From assembly GCF_017115105.1 (NCBI RefSeq), contig NZ_JABXKH010000160.1:1-64000 (forward strand): a stretch of DNA of 64,000 bases. Reading direction: 5' to 3'. The stretch comes from Nostoc sp. NMS2 (lineage in GTDB: Bacteria; Cyanobacteriota; Cyanobacteriia; Cyanobacteriales; Nostocaceae). The translations under genes were made by a program, and so were the position numbers. The notes beneath the pieces are model-generated. The model was not told the origin of the DNA, made no database searches, and saw only the letters and a program-made list of their open reading frames with translations. This document shows positions 16,330-26,083 of this stretch, piece after piece. The first letter of the stretch is position 1, and each line of letters opens with the position of its first letter.

Positions 16330-19053
16330 ATGCTTATGGTTAAAACAACTAGGATTTTTGGCGCGAATTCTGTAAAAGTTAAAATACAGAAGCAGCCAGG
16401 GCGTTGGCATAAAACCACACTGGCTTACTTGTTGCGTTTACCTTTGTACTTCCTGATAGCTTTGCTATGCATCTTGGGTTCACCTGTGCTAGCCAAAGTT
16501 CCTGGCTCAATTAATTCCTCGTCCCAAATACAAATTAACAATTTGACATCGCTGGGTGTGGTGAATGAACCAGACTCGCTACTTCAACAGGGCAAATTTT
16601 TATACAATTCTGGTAACTTTGCTAAGGCGGTAGAAGTTTTACAACAGGCTGTCCAAGCATATAAGCAGCAAGGAGAAAGCCTTAGACTGGCAGCGACACT
16701 GAGTAATCTTTCTCTAGCTTATCAGCAACTTGGTTTATGGAGTCAAGCACAGCAGGCAATTACAGAGAGCTTAAACTTACTCAAAGGACAAGATGAAAGC
16801 CAAAATCTCCAAATCTTGGCCCAATCACTGGATATTCAAGGTCGTCTCCAACTGAGAATGGGACAAGCCGAGGCAGCTTTGGTAACTTGGCAGCAGACAG
16901 AATCAATTTACAGGCAAGCGGATAATCAAAGTGGCGTGGTGCGATCGCTAATCAATGAAGCACAGGCGTGGCGAACCCAAGGATTTTACCCCCGCGCTGT
17001 CAAAACACTCGATCGGGTAAGTCAGACGTTAAAATCTCAACCAGATTCTATAGAAAAGACAGTGAGTTTGCGATCGCTCGGTGATGCTCTTTTAGTAGTG
17101 GGCGATTTGCAAAAGTCACGTCAGGCGCTAGAAGAAAGTCTGACGATTGCTCGACATCTGCAATCAAGCGCAGATATTGCAGCCAGTCTGTTCAGCCTGG
17201 GGAATAATGCCCGTAAACAAAAAGACAACCTACTGGCGATCGCCTATTATCAACAAACAGTTGCAGCATCTCCCCCAACCTTAATAAAAGTCCAAGCCCA
17301 CCTCAATTACCTGAGCCTACTGATTGAAGATCAACGATGGGCAGAGGTTCAAACTCTCTTACCGTTGATTGAGTCCGAACTCGCTCAACTTCCTCCCAGC
17401 CGGGCTAACATTTATGCTCACGTTAACTTTTCCCAAAGTTTGGCAAAAGTCAAGGGTGGTATATTGCAAGCATCCAGTCAGCATTACTACCCAGGATTCA
17501 GCACCAAAGACTCAGCAGTATTACTCGCCAGCGCCATTGAGCAATCCCGCAGTTTAGGGGACAAGCGGGCAGAAGCATACTCACTAAAGAGTTTAGGCGG
17601 CTTATATGAACAAACCGGACAGTTGTCATCCGCGCAAGAGCTTACCCGGCAAGGATTAGCTTTAGCACAGAGCAGCAATGCACCAGAAATCACCTACACC
17701 TTAGAATGGCAGTTAGGTAGATTGCTGCGGGCACAAAAAGACATGAATGGTGCGATCGCGGCCTATGATGCAGCTGTGGAAACTCTCCAGTCCCTTCGCA
17801 GAGATTTAGTAGTCAATAAAGACGTAGTTAACCAAGATGTACAATTCAACTTTCGTGACAGCGTAGAACCCATCTACCGAGAGTCAGTAGAGTTACTGCT
17901 AAAATCTCAAGGAGGAAAACCAGATCAAAAAATATTGGAGAAAGCACGCCAACGCATTGAAGCACTGCAAATAGCAGAATTAGACGACTTCTTTCGAGAA
18001 ACTTGCCTACAAGGACAGAGAGTAGCCCTCGATCAAATGGTGGATAAAGATAATCCCACAGCTGCCATCCTTTATCCGATTATTCTTCCTGACGAACTCC
18101 AGGTTATTGTCAAAATTCCCAAACAACCCCTGCAAAGCTACACTACTCCGATTTCCCATACAGAAGTAGAGAAACTCTTAGTAAAACTGCGAAAAAATCT
18201 TGTCGATCCCACCGCTACCAAAGTCGTCCAAACCCAGGCGCATCAAGTCTACAACTGGCTGATTCAACCCATTGAGTCAAAATTGCAAAAAAGTGGGGTA
18301 GATACCCTAGTGTTCATCCTGGATGGTTCCTTACGCAATTTACCAATGGCAGCTTTATACGATGGTAAGCAATACTTGGTAGAGAAATATGCAATTGCTC
18401 TGAGCGTGGGTCTGCAACTCCTCGATCCTAAACCACTGGTAAAACAGCAGCTAAGAGCGCTAACCGCAGGACTGACTCAGCCGCCACCAGGTTTTTCCAA
18501 GTTTGCACCGTTGCTTGCAATCAAATCTGAATTCGACGGCATTACCAAAGCAGGAGTCTCGACAACTAGCCTACTAGATGGAGATTTTAAGAAAAAGAAT
18601 TTAGAGGGTGAAATTAGTGCTGCTTCATTCAACATAGTGCATTTAGCAACCCACGGTCAGTTTAGTTCCCGCCTTGAAGAGACTTTTATTTTGGATTTCG
18701 ATGGTCAGATCAATGTCAAAGATTTTGATACTCTTTTTCGCAGTCAGGGTAAAACCATAGTAGAGCTACTAGTTTTAAGTGCTTGCCAAACAGCAGCAGG
18801 AGACAGCCGTGCAGCACTGGGTCTTGCAGGAGCAGCTGTCCGGGCTGGCGCACGCAGTACCATAGCCTCACTGTGGCAGATTGATGATGAATCAACGGCA
18901 ATGTTTGTTAGTGCCTTCTATCGAGAACTCAAGAGTGGCAAAATCACCAAAGCCAAAGCTGTCCACCTTGCCCAGCTACAACTGTTGCAACACCCTAACT
19001 ACAAAGCACCAAGCTTCTGGTCTGCCTATGTGTTGATTGGCAATTGGTTGTAA
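16330..19053 (+). CDS. Secreted TPR-CHAT (caspase-like) protein
   Basis: A 907-residue protein with an N-terminal membrane or signal segment (LPLYFLIALLCILGSPVLAK, about 37-56). A long array of TPR-like helices (about 75-520) follows, then a C-terminal CHAT domain. The caspase-type dyad is visible: His775 in HLATHGQFSS and Cys819 in LVLSACQTAAGD. After it come GLAGAAVRAGARSTIASLWQ and the closing FWSAYVLIGNW. CHAT/TPR proteins are numerous in filamentous cyanobacteria, often with signal peptides, and some relatives elsewhere (TPR-CHAT in type III-E CRISPR) are proteases. No partner substrate is adjacent; a peptide-export gene cluster starts 2.1 kb downstream. Confidence 0.88.
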   Translation: MLMVKTTRIFGANSVKVKIQKQPGRWHKTTLAYLLRLPLYFLIALLCILGSPVLAKVPGSINSSSQIQINNLTSLGVVNEPDSLLQQGKFLYNSGNFAKAVEVLQQAVQAYKQQGESLRLAATLSNLSLAYQQLGLWSQAQQAITESLNLLKGQDESQNLQILAQSLDIQGRLQLRMGQAEAALVTWQQTESIYRQADNQSGVVRSLINEAQAWRTQGFYPRAVKTLDRVSQTLKSQPDSIEKTVSLRSLGDALLVVGDLQKSRQALEESLTIARHLQSSADIAASLFSLGNNARKQKDNLLAIAYYQQTVAASPPTLIKVQAHLNYLSLLIEDQRWAEVQTLLPLIESELAQLPPSRANIYAHVNFSQSLAKVKGGILQASSQHYYPGFSTKDSAVLLASAIEQSRSLGDKRAEAYSLKSLGGLYEQTGQLSSAQELTRQGLALAQSSNAPEITYTLEWQLGRLLRAQKDMNGAIAAYDAAVETLQSLRRDLVVNKDVVNQDVQFNFRDSVEPIYRESVELLLKSQGGKPDQKILEKARQRIEALQIAELDDFFRETCLQGQRVALDQMVDKDNPTAAILYPIILPDELQVIVKIPKQPLQSYTTPISHTEVEKLLVKLRKNLVDPTATKVVQTQAHQVYNWLIQPIESKLQKSGVDTLVFILDGSLRNLPMAALYDGKQYLVEKYAIALSVGLQLLDPKPLVKQQLRALTAGLTQPPPGFSKFAPLLAIKSEFDGITKAGVSTTSLLDGDFKKKNLEGEISAASFNIVHLATHGQFSSRLEETFILDFDGQINVKDFDTLFRSQGKTIVELLVLSACQTAAGDSRAALGLAGAAVRAGARSTIASLWQIDDESTAMFVSAFYRELKSGKITKAKAVHLAQLQLLQHPNYKAPSFWSAYVLIGNWL

Positions 19054-19197
19054 CTTGGGCACATGGCCCATACAGAGCATGAGAATGGCTGATTAAAGGC
19101 TGCTGCCTCCAGTGATACATTGAGGCTCTAACTCAATGAATGCATTTCCATACCGAGTATGGTTTTACCCACCTTGAAAGGGCTAGTTAAAGATAAT

Positions 19198-19324
19198 CGT
19201 AGGTTGGGGAGCCACTGCGTTGCGCGGGCTAAGAGCGTTGTAGCAAGTGGCGTTGGAGGCTTTGCCAAAGCCAACATTCTGATATATGTTGGGTTGGGTT
19301 GCGCTCCGCTTCACCCAACCTACG
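19198..19324. repeat. 127-bp element with 11-bp inverted termini
   Basis: CGTAGGTTGGG at 19198-19208 and CCCAACCTACG at 19314-19324 bound a segment of repeat-like phrases (GGAGCCACTGCG, GGCTTTGCCAAAGCC). It is probably a non-autonomous element or composite repeat; no target duplication was recognised. Confidence 0.55.
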
Positions 19325-19331
19325 TCTAATG

Positions 19332-19486
19332 AAGTAAGTTAGCGCGAAGAAAAAACCAAGTATGTTACGAAACGTAAATAGGCTTAATACCCTTACTAAT
19401 GACTAATACTTCGACTACGCTCAGTACAAGTGACAAAGGACAAACGACAGCCTTAGCGAGTTAGCTTTAATTGCACCAACCTACTT
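19332..19486. mobile_element. MITE (family C) copy 1
   Basis: The left end AAGTAAGTTAGCGCGAAGAA and right end TTAATTGCACCAACCTACTT are imperfect inverted repeats. The core TGTTACGAAACGTAAATAGG is shared with copies at 38784-38875 and 62237-62329. An insert of heptamer-like repeats (AATGACTAATAC...) lengthens this copy. Confidence 0.7.
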
Positions 19487-19542
19487 ACTGCTAATTTGTA
19501 TTCTAGTTCGTTAATTTCCCAGCTATCTTTAATTTATTAGTC

Positions 19543-19558
19543 TGTGAGCTTGATCACA
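19543..19558. promoter_or_regulatory. CRP/SyCRP1-type operator TGTGA-N6-TCACA
   Basis: TGTGAGCTTGATCACA is a perfect match to the consensus bound by CRP-family regulators, including cyanobacterial AnCrpA/SyCRP1. It lies in a gene-poor stretch about 1.65 kb upstream of the exporter gene at 21208 and 490 bp after the CHAT gene. The controlled promoter is not evident. Confidence 0.45.
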
Positions 19559-21207
19559 TAATTAATATGTTTAAACTCACTGCTAATTTAAACAACTTAG
19601 TATAAAAGTTTAAAAATAATAAAAGTTCAAAGCTTTTACAACTCTCATTTATGAAAAGTTTGACCCCTTACTGTGGAATAACAATGACTGAACTTTAATA
19701 ACGCTAAAATTATCGACTTCCGTATATGGCAGGGTTTTTGTGTTCGCCTCTATCGAAAGGCATAAAAGTCTTGATAGATTGGGCAAAAGTCATAAAAGCC
19801 AAGCAAATCAAGGATTATTCGTGTTGGTTATCGTTCCTGAACCGAAATTACCCTTTATTTATAACGCGGATAGAACATCGCGCTTTTGGGTGTTTCTTGT
19901 GTAAAAGTATTAGAGGAGGATTAAGCAATATTGTCGTTTGAACAAATATGATGAGCGTTTTTCTGAAATGAGTGAGGTTAGAATATAAGGTATTATGACT
20001 TGCACCATACTGTGTCTCTCAAATGTTTAAAGATTTAATGTATAGATGCTTTCTAACTGTATTTTTTTGGCTAAAAGTTATCTAGTACGTAATATTTCAG
20101 AAAATTTACACTAAAAAATGCATAAACTATTCAAATTTTAGATTAATCAGTGTAAGCTAATTATGTAAATATGCTTTTTGCAAAATTATTTAAGCACTAG
20201 CACTAATTATTCTATAGGAGGTGTAGTAAAAACTACATATTGTCTTAAGTGTACGCTCCAGGACTCTAAAGACGGCTTGAAAAAGACTGACTTTAGTATC
20301 TTTCAAGCAAACCAAAGTGATATTTAAGTGAGATTTTCGTCACTAGAAAAATCTCAAGAAATTTTGATGTGCGTTATGGCTTTTCTTGTCTATTGACTGT
20401 AGCCTGCCCGAAACCAGCTTTATAATGTTGGAGGTTATGGGCTGTAGACTGAAGCTGCTCCCGGAGGTAATACCCTAGAATCGGGAAATTCTAGGGTAAA
20501 AACACCGGTTCACAAATGCACATTTTGTAAACCTCTGATTAACCCTATAAGATTAGTCAGCAGCGTAGTTGCAGTGTTTTTGCTGTCAGGCTTTGATCAC
20601 ACAACTACGATGGATTACGTTTGCCCATAATTTACGACTTAGTGCAATTAATAACAATTATGTCACACCATTTTACTAACGACAAGGCTGTTGAAAAGCT
20701 AGGGATATGTAAAATCAAGCTTTTAACGCTTTTTGCACGTCAGGTATGCAACGGCATGGAAGCTAATTTTCAGCCAGGAAATTTTTCTCACAATCAATAT
20801 CTGGAAAAAATACCGGGGGCTGGTGATTGCGATCTAGGAGAATTCTCATAGCGATCGATTCACCAAATTTTGATCTGAAAATAATTCCTTTTAATCACAA
20901 ACTACGAACACAGCTTATTCAGTAAAGACAGTCTAGATGAACTGTGTAACAGTACTAAGCATGAAAAAAGTGCTGGAAACTGAGGGCTGGCGGTGATTTA
21001 GCGGACTGCAATTTGTAGTGGGCAATCCCTGGTGTTTTTCTCCCCTGCTCCCTGCTTCCCTGCTCCCTTGTCATATCAAGGGGGCTGCTTACCAGGCAAA
21101 AATACCTTTTATGTATAAGACAAAGCTATTTCCTCTCAGGAGGCTTAAAGTTTCCTTGCAGACATAGCAGTATAAAACCATACTTTTATTTAGTTGGAGA
21201 TTAGAAA
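19559..21207. other. Gene-poor, AT-rich 1.65-kb stretch
   Basis: No convincing gene. Open frames at 19726-19941 (71 codons) and 20621-20851 (76 codons, or 58 from the second ATG) have no ribosome binding site and no recognisable family. The central part, 20222-20498, contains four perfect stems. The end (21030-21100) has a CTCCCCTGCTCCCTGCTTCC tract, the intergenic pyrimidine repeat seen throughout the window. Confidence 0.5.
20222..20498. ncRNA. Candidate structured RNA: four perfect stems in 280 nt
   Basis: Stems: TGTAGT/ACTACA (20222-20237, loop AAAA), GCTTGAAA/TTTCAAGC (20275-20308), TGAGATTTT/AAAATCTCA (20329-20356) and TACCCTAGAA/TTCTAGGGTA (20471-20498, 8-nt loop). No coding function is seen. 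It could be a regulatory RNA, a decayed transposon end carrying subterminal hairpins, or chance. Confidence 0.3.
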
Positions 21208-24200
21208 ATGCCATCAGTGCTTTCTGAGCAACATATAGGCGAAAGGCTTTTGTACACCTTGGGTGCAAAGCTTTCAGAAAAAGAATTACAAAACCTATTG
21301 GCAGCAATGGAGATTGTGGAGCCGCCAGTAGCAAAGCAGTTTTGGCAATCTGCACAGACTAATCCTGGTATCTACATTATCCTTACAGGTAAAGTTCGAC
21401 TATTAGATAGCTCTGAGAATTTAATCACTACCTTTGGTGCATGGTCTATTTTCGGCGAAGTGACTCTGTTTCCCGAAGCCAAGTTTAGTCCTTATGTAGT
21501 TAGAGCTTCGACAAACTTAAAACTTGGCTATTTCAGCCAAGATGTACTGCAAATATTAATAGACAAGTATCCTAACATTAGCGATCGCCTATACACCCAT
21601 GCAGAACTATGGGATTTACTGCTGTTATGTCGCCAAACCTCACAATTCCCCTGCCATACATCACAAATTCCAGGGATGCTCAAAGCCTTATCTCTCTTTG
21701 AACGGCATCAACTAGAAACTGGTTCTATAAGTCCACAAATATCCCAAGATTCCCAGTTGTGGCTATTGTATAGAGGCCAACTGCGGCATTCTCAAGACCA
21801 TTTTTTGACACCAGGCACAATCTCTGCAAAACCAAAACAAGGTGATTGGCAAGCAACACAACCAACGATTGCTTACATTCTGAAAAACTCACATCTGCAA
21901 ACAGCACTAGAATACTTCCCAGAATTAGGGGAATGGGGATTAGGAACTGGCGACTCGGTATTGAGGACTAGGGAAAAAACTTCTCAATCTCCAAAATCCA
22001 AAATTATTCCTTTTCCTCAACGAGAGCAGCAGTCAGAACAACAACCAAAAAAGTCACGTTTTTACTTTCCTAGTCCGAAAGTGCAAGTAGGGCATTGGTG
22101 GAGACGCATCACCAAGAGCTATCCCTTCTATGCCCAACAAAGCACTGCTGATTGCGGCTCTGCTTGCTTAGTAATGATTGGTAACTATTGGGGTAAGCAT
22201 TTTAGTATCAATCGCCTGCGGGATATGACCAACGTCAGCCGCAGTGGTGCATCTCTGAAAGCTATGGCAGCAGCAGCAGAAAACCTGGGTTTTTCCACCC
22301 GTCCGGTGAAAGCTACTCTTGATAAATTGGCAGAACAACCTTTACCTGCAATTGTCCACTGGGAAGGTAAGCACTTCATCGTTGTCTATGAAATCACGAA
22401 AAAGCGAGTGATTGTATGTGACCCTGCTCTTGGTCAACGCAGCTTGACAAAAGCTGAATTTCAAGCAGGTTGGAGTGGTTATGCCTTGTTGCTGCAACCT
22501 ACAGCCCTATTAAAAAATACTAAAAACGAAAGTACAAGCTTCTGGAAATTTTTTGAGTTAATCAAGCCTCACTATCGGACACTATTAGAAATCTTTGTAG
22601 CTTCGATATTAATCCAATTATTTGGACTGGTAACGCCGGTATTCACTCAGTTGTTGCTCGATAGAGTCCTTGTGCAACGCAGCGTTACAACCTTAAACGC
22701 CATTGGTTTGGGGATGATTATTTTTGGGTTGTTTGGTGTCGCGGTCAACGCTGTACGGCAATATCTGCTATTTCATACTGCTAACCGCGTTAGTGTCTCC
22801 CTACTCGTAGGGTTTATCAAACATACCTTCCGTTTGCCCCTTTCCTATTTTGAATCGCGTTTTGTGGGGGATATAGTCTCACGCATCCAAGAAAACCAGA
22901 AAATTCAACAGTTTCTCACTGGTCAGACACTCTCCATTGTGCTGGATATGCTGACATTAGTGGTTTATCTGGCCTTGATGTTCTCTTATAGCTGGCGGAT
23001 GTCATTATTTGTGCTATGTACTGTCCCGCCCTTTTTTATCCTGGCACTGGCTAGCACAAGTATTTTGCGCCGCATCTCCAGAGAGATTTTTGATGCAGGC
23101 GCTAAAGAACAAAGCTATCTCATCGAATCCCTAAGCGGAATTCGTACCGTCCGGTCATTGTCTATTGAACAGACTGTGCGCTGGCGCTGGGAAGAATTGC
23201 TGAATGATTTGGTTAAAAAAGCCTTTAATGCCCAGATAATCGGCAATCGCCTGCAAATTATCAGTGGTGTGATCCAAACGTTTGTCAATACTGCATTGTT
23301 GTGGTATGGGGCGATCCAGGTAATTAATGGCGAACTGACTATTGGACAATTAGTTGCTTTCAATATGTTGGTGGGTAACGTCTTGAGTCCTTTCCAGAGG
23401 TTGGCTATGCTGTGGAATCAATTGCAGGAAATTGTAATTTCCACCGAACGCATCAATGATGTGTTGGAGGCGGAACCAGAAGAAGACTTAGAAACGAAAC
23501 CCCGGAAGTCGTTGGGTAAGCTACGCGGTAACATTAGCTTTGAAAATGTCACCTTTCGCTATCACTCAGAAAGTCAGACTAACGTCTTAGAAAATCTTAA
23601 CTTTGAAATCAAACCAGAACAGATGGTTGCAGTGGTGGGGCGCAGTGGTTCTGGAAAAACAACCCTCAGTAAGTTGATTTTGGGTTTATATCCTCCGACA
23701 AATGGCAAAGTACTGATTGATGGTCGTGATATTAGTGGTATTTCGTTGCGATCGCTCCGTTCTCAAATTGGCGTTGTAGACCAAGATACTTTTCTATTTG
23801 GTGGGACTATTCGAGAAAACATTGCGATCGCTCATCCAAATGCCTCTTTAGAAGAAATTATCCAAGCCGCAAAATATGCCGGAGCCGATGATTTTATTCA
23901 AAAACTACCAATGGGTTACGAATCTGAAATTGGTGAAGGCGGCGGTATGCTCTCTGGCGGACAGCGCCAACGTCTAGCGATCGCTCGCGCTTTGCTCGGA
24001 AATCCTCGCTTATTACTCTTTGATGAAGCTACTAGCCACCTAGATTCCGAATCAGAACGAATTATTCAAAACAACCTCAAAACAATTCTCCAAGGGCGCA
24101 CAAGTGTAATTATTGCCCATCGCCTCTCTACAGTCCGCAACGCTGACTTGATTCTAGTTTTAGACCAAGGCGTTTTGGTCGAAAGCGGCACTCACGACGA

Positions 24201-24264
24201 ATTAATCGCGAAAAAAGGTCATTATTACTACCTGAATCAACAACAACTGGCTCAAGTTAGTTGA
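21208..24264 (+). CDS. Peptidase-containing ABC exporter (C39) with N-terminal cNMP-binding-like domain
   Basis: A 1,018-residue bacteriocin-type exporter. Residues 1-130 resemble a cyclic-nucleotide-binding domain (GIYIILTGKVRLLDSSENLI, FGEVTLFPE). A linker to about 300 follows, then a C39 peptidase with Cys316 (STADCGSACL), His389 (GKHFIVVYE) and Asp405 (VCDPALG), all in place. Transmembrane helices (about 440-720) and an ATPase domain follow, with Walker A GRSGSGKTT (about 811), signature LSGGQRQR and Walker B LLLFDEATS. The family removes double-glycine leader peptides during export. Three GG-leader precursors lie downstream (27326, 32521, 33469). HlyD and PpiC-like partners follow; no TolC gene is in the window. 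CRP-like domains fused to such exporters are seen in cyanobacteria, but ligand binding is unproven. Confidence 0.92.
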   Translation: MPSVLSEQHIGERLLYTLGAKLSEKELQNLLAAMEIVEPPVAKQFWQSAQTNPGIYIILTGKVRLLDSSENLITTFGAWSIFGEVTLFPEAKFSPYVVRASTNLKLGYFSQDVLQILIDKYPNISDRLYTHAELWDLLLLCRQTSQFPCHTSQIPGMLKALSLFERHQLETGSISPQISQDSQLWLLYRGQLRHSQDHFLTPGTISAKPKQGDWQATQPTIAYILKNSHLQTALEYFPELGEWGLGTGDSVLRTREKTSQSPKSKIIPFPQREQQSEQQPKKSRFYFPSPKVQVGHWWRRITKSYPFYAQQSTADCGSACLVMIGNYWGKHFSINRLRDMTNVSRSGASLKAMAAAAENLGFSTRPVKATLDKLAEQPLPAIVHWEGKHFIVVYEITKKRVIVCDPALGQRSLTKAEFQAGWSGYALLLQPTALLKNTKNESTSFWKFFELIKPHYRTLLEIFVASILIQLFGLVTPVFTQLLLDRVLVQRSVTTLNAIGLGMIIFGLFGVAVNAVRQYLLFHTANRVSVSLLVGFIKHTFRLPLSYFESRFVGDIVSRIQENQKIQQFLTGQTLSIVLDMLTLVVYLALMFSYSWRMSLFVLCTVPPFFILALASTSILRRISREIFDAGAKEQSYLIESLSGIRTVRSLSIEQTVRWRWEELLNDLVKKAFNAQIIGNRLQIISGVIQTFVNTALLWYGAIQVINGELTIGQLVAFNMLVGNVLSPFQRLAMLWNQLQEIVISTERINDVLEAEPEEDLETKPRKSLGKLRGNISFENVTFRYHSESQTNVLENLNFEIKPEQMVAVVGRSGSGKTTLSKLILGLYPPTNGKVLIDGRDISGISLRSLRSQIGVVDQDTFLFGGTIRENIAIAHPNASLEEIIQAAKYAGADDFIQKLPMGYESEIGEGGGMLSGGQRQRLAIARALLGNPRLLLFDEATSHLDSESERIIQNNLKTILQGRTSVIIAHRLSTVRNADLILVLDQGVLVESGTHDELIAKKGHYYYLNQQQLAQVS

Positions 24265-24442
24265 TGGGGAATGGGGCATGAAGAAGAGACAAAGGAGACA
24301 AGGAAGAGGGGGGAGACAAGGAAGAGACTATTCAATAATTCCCCCCTTGTCCTCCTTGTCCTCCTTGTCTCCCTCATCCCCCTCACTCCCCCATCTCCCC
24401 ATTCCCCACTCCCCATTCCCTACTGTTATCGGAAATAAAACT

Positions 24443-25990
24443 ATGCCATCTCCCAATAGATCATCCCCACTTCCCCAAGATGAACGAGATGAGTACCAAA
24501 GTTACACATCAGAAGAAGAATCTGGAGAAGTTAACCAGCAGACAGAGACAGAAAGTACAAGTCTTGACTTGCACTATGGTACCGAAGGACTGCTCAATGC
24601 CTTACCTCGACTTTGGACTCGTGGTTTGTTGTATGTACTCATTGCCTTTGCTGGTCTGTTCTTGCCTTGGGCAACTCTCTCAAAAGTAGATGAGACAGGT
24701 AGCGCTAGAGGCCGGATAGAACCTAAAGGCGCAACGCAAAAATTAGACGCTCAAGCTGGTGGGAGTGTCAAAACAGTTATGGTCAAAGAAGGAGATACAG
24801 TTAGAGCCGGACAGGTTTTAGTAGAACTAGAGTCTGATTTGCTGCAAACAGAACTGCAACAGACTCAGAGCAAATTGCAAGGGCTGCAAAATCGGCAGTC
24901 GCAGTTGGAATTGCTCAAAAATCAACTCCTCATGTCAACTAGCCTTTTAGAGCAACAAAATAAATCTCAAGAATTAGAAAAAATGGCTCAAGTTAACCAG
25001 GCCAAGCAAAACCTTGAGGCCAAATTGAGTAGCCAGAACCTGCAAAAGTTAGAAAAACAAGCATTAGTTGAACAAGCACAGCAGCAGATTTACACCACTA
25101 ACAACGATCAGCAATCAGCCCAAGCTCGGTTGAGTATAGATTCTCGGCAAGTTCAACGCTTTAGCAAACTTGTTCAGGATGGTGCAGTTTCGGCAACTCA
25201 AGTTGATCAACTCAAAAAAGAAGAACAAGAAAGCAAACGACTCTATCGCAGGGCTGTATCAGATATCAAACAAGCCCAATTGCAGTTAACAGGAGAGCTA
25301 AATCGTTATCAAGTAACTATCAATACGTTGGAGTCTGATATTAAACAAGCAAAACTTAGATTGCAAGAGGAACAAAGTAGTTATGAAAGTTTGATCCAAG
25401 CCGGAAAACTGGCTGTGATGAAAAATCAGGAACAACTAAAAGACATCCAGGCACAAATCACAGCCGCGCAATCAGAAGTTGCTCAGACTAAAAGCCAGAT
25501 TACATCTATAAGAGTGCAGATGCAGCAACGAGTGGTGCGATCGCCCATTAATGGAGTGATTTTTGAATTACCCACCACTAAGCCAGGAGCAGTAGTGCAA
25601 CCTGGTCAAAGGATAGCCCAAATCGCACCCCAAAATACAGACTTCGTACTCAAAGCAAATATACCTAATCAAGATAGTGGTTTCTTGAAGGTAGGAATGC
25701 CAGTCAAGGTTAAGTTTGATGCCTATCCTTTCCAAGAGTATGGCATCGTCCAAGGGAAAGTTACTTGGATCTCTCCTGACTCGAAAGTTAGCCAAACACC
25801 CCAAGGGAACATTGAAATCTATGAGTTAGAAATCACTTTAGATCAGCAATATGTCCAAACTGGCAACAAACGTATTCCATTAGGTGCCGGTCAGACCGCA
25901 AATGCTGAAGTCATCATTCGCCAGCGCCGCGTGATTGACTTTGTTTTAGATCCATTCAAAAAGCTGCAAAAAGGCGGTTTGGAGATTTAG
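24443..25990 (+). CDS. HlyD-family periplasmic adaptor of the peptide exporter
   Basis: A 515-residue membrane-fusion protein. One transmembrane helix (LLYVLIAFAGLFLPWATLS) follows a cytoplasmic N-terminal tail of about 60 residues. Then come a lipoyl half (GRIEPKGATQKLDAQAGGSV), a long coiled-coil hairpin rich in Q, K, L and E, the second lipoyl half (VVRSPINGVIFELPTTKPGA) and a beta-barrel domain (LKVGMPVKVKFDAYPFQEYG). It links the C39 exporter to an outer-membrane channel. ATG at 24443 is chosen; an in-frame ATG at 24278 would translate a low-complexity repeat (PPLSSLSSLSPSSPSLPHLP) between the two genes. Same strand as the exporter, 178 bp behind it. Confidence 0.9.
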   Translation: MPSPNRSSPLPQDERDEYQSYTSEEESGEVNQQTETESTSLDLHYGTEGLLNALPRLWTRGLLYVLIAFAGLFLPWATLSKVDETGSARGRIEPKGATQKLDAQAGGSVKTVMVKEGDTVRAGQVLVELESDLLQTELQQTQSKLQGLQNRQSQLELLKNQLLMSTSLLEQQNKSQELEKMAQVNQAKQNLEAKLSSQNLQKLEKQALVEQAQQQIYTTNNDQQSAQARLSIDSRQVQRFSKLVQDGAVSATQVDQLKKEEQESKRLYRRAVSDIKQAQLQLTGELNRYQVTINTLESDIKQAKLRLQEEQSSYESLIQAGKLAVMKNQEQLKDIQAQITAAQSEVAQTKSQITSIRVQMQQRVVRSPINGVIFELPTTKPGAVVQPGQRIAQIAPQNTDFVLKANIPNQDSGFLKVGMPVKVKFDAYPFQEYGIVQGKVTWISPDSKVSQTPQGNIEIYELEITLDQQYVQTGNKRIPLGAGQTANAEVIIRQRRVIDFVLDPFKKLQKGGLEI

Positions 25991-26083
25991 TCAGAGCGAT
26001 CGGGGGAGATGAGGGAGAAGAATTAATAACCCAATGCCCAATGCCCCATGCCCAATCCCCTTAATTATTGGAGATATCGTGTT

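Noticed and set aside
19726..19941. 71-codon ORF in the gene-poor region
   Set aside because: No ribosome binding site, no family resemblance and AT-rich codon use unlike its neighbours.
20621..20851. 76-codon ORF upstream of the exporter
   Set aside because: No family or ribosome binding site recognised; not supported as a gene, though not excluded.
24278..24442. Upstream start for the HlyD gene
   Set aside because: Would translate a low-complexity intergenic repeat; ATG at 24443 gives the normal family N-terminus.
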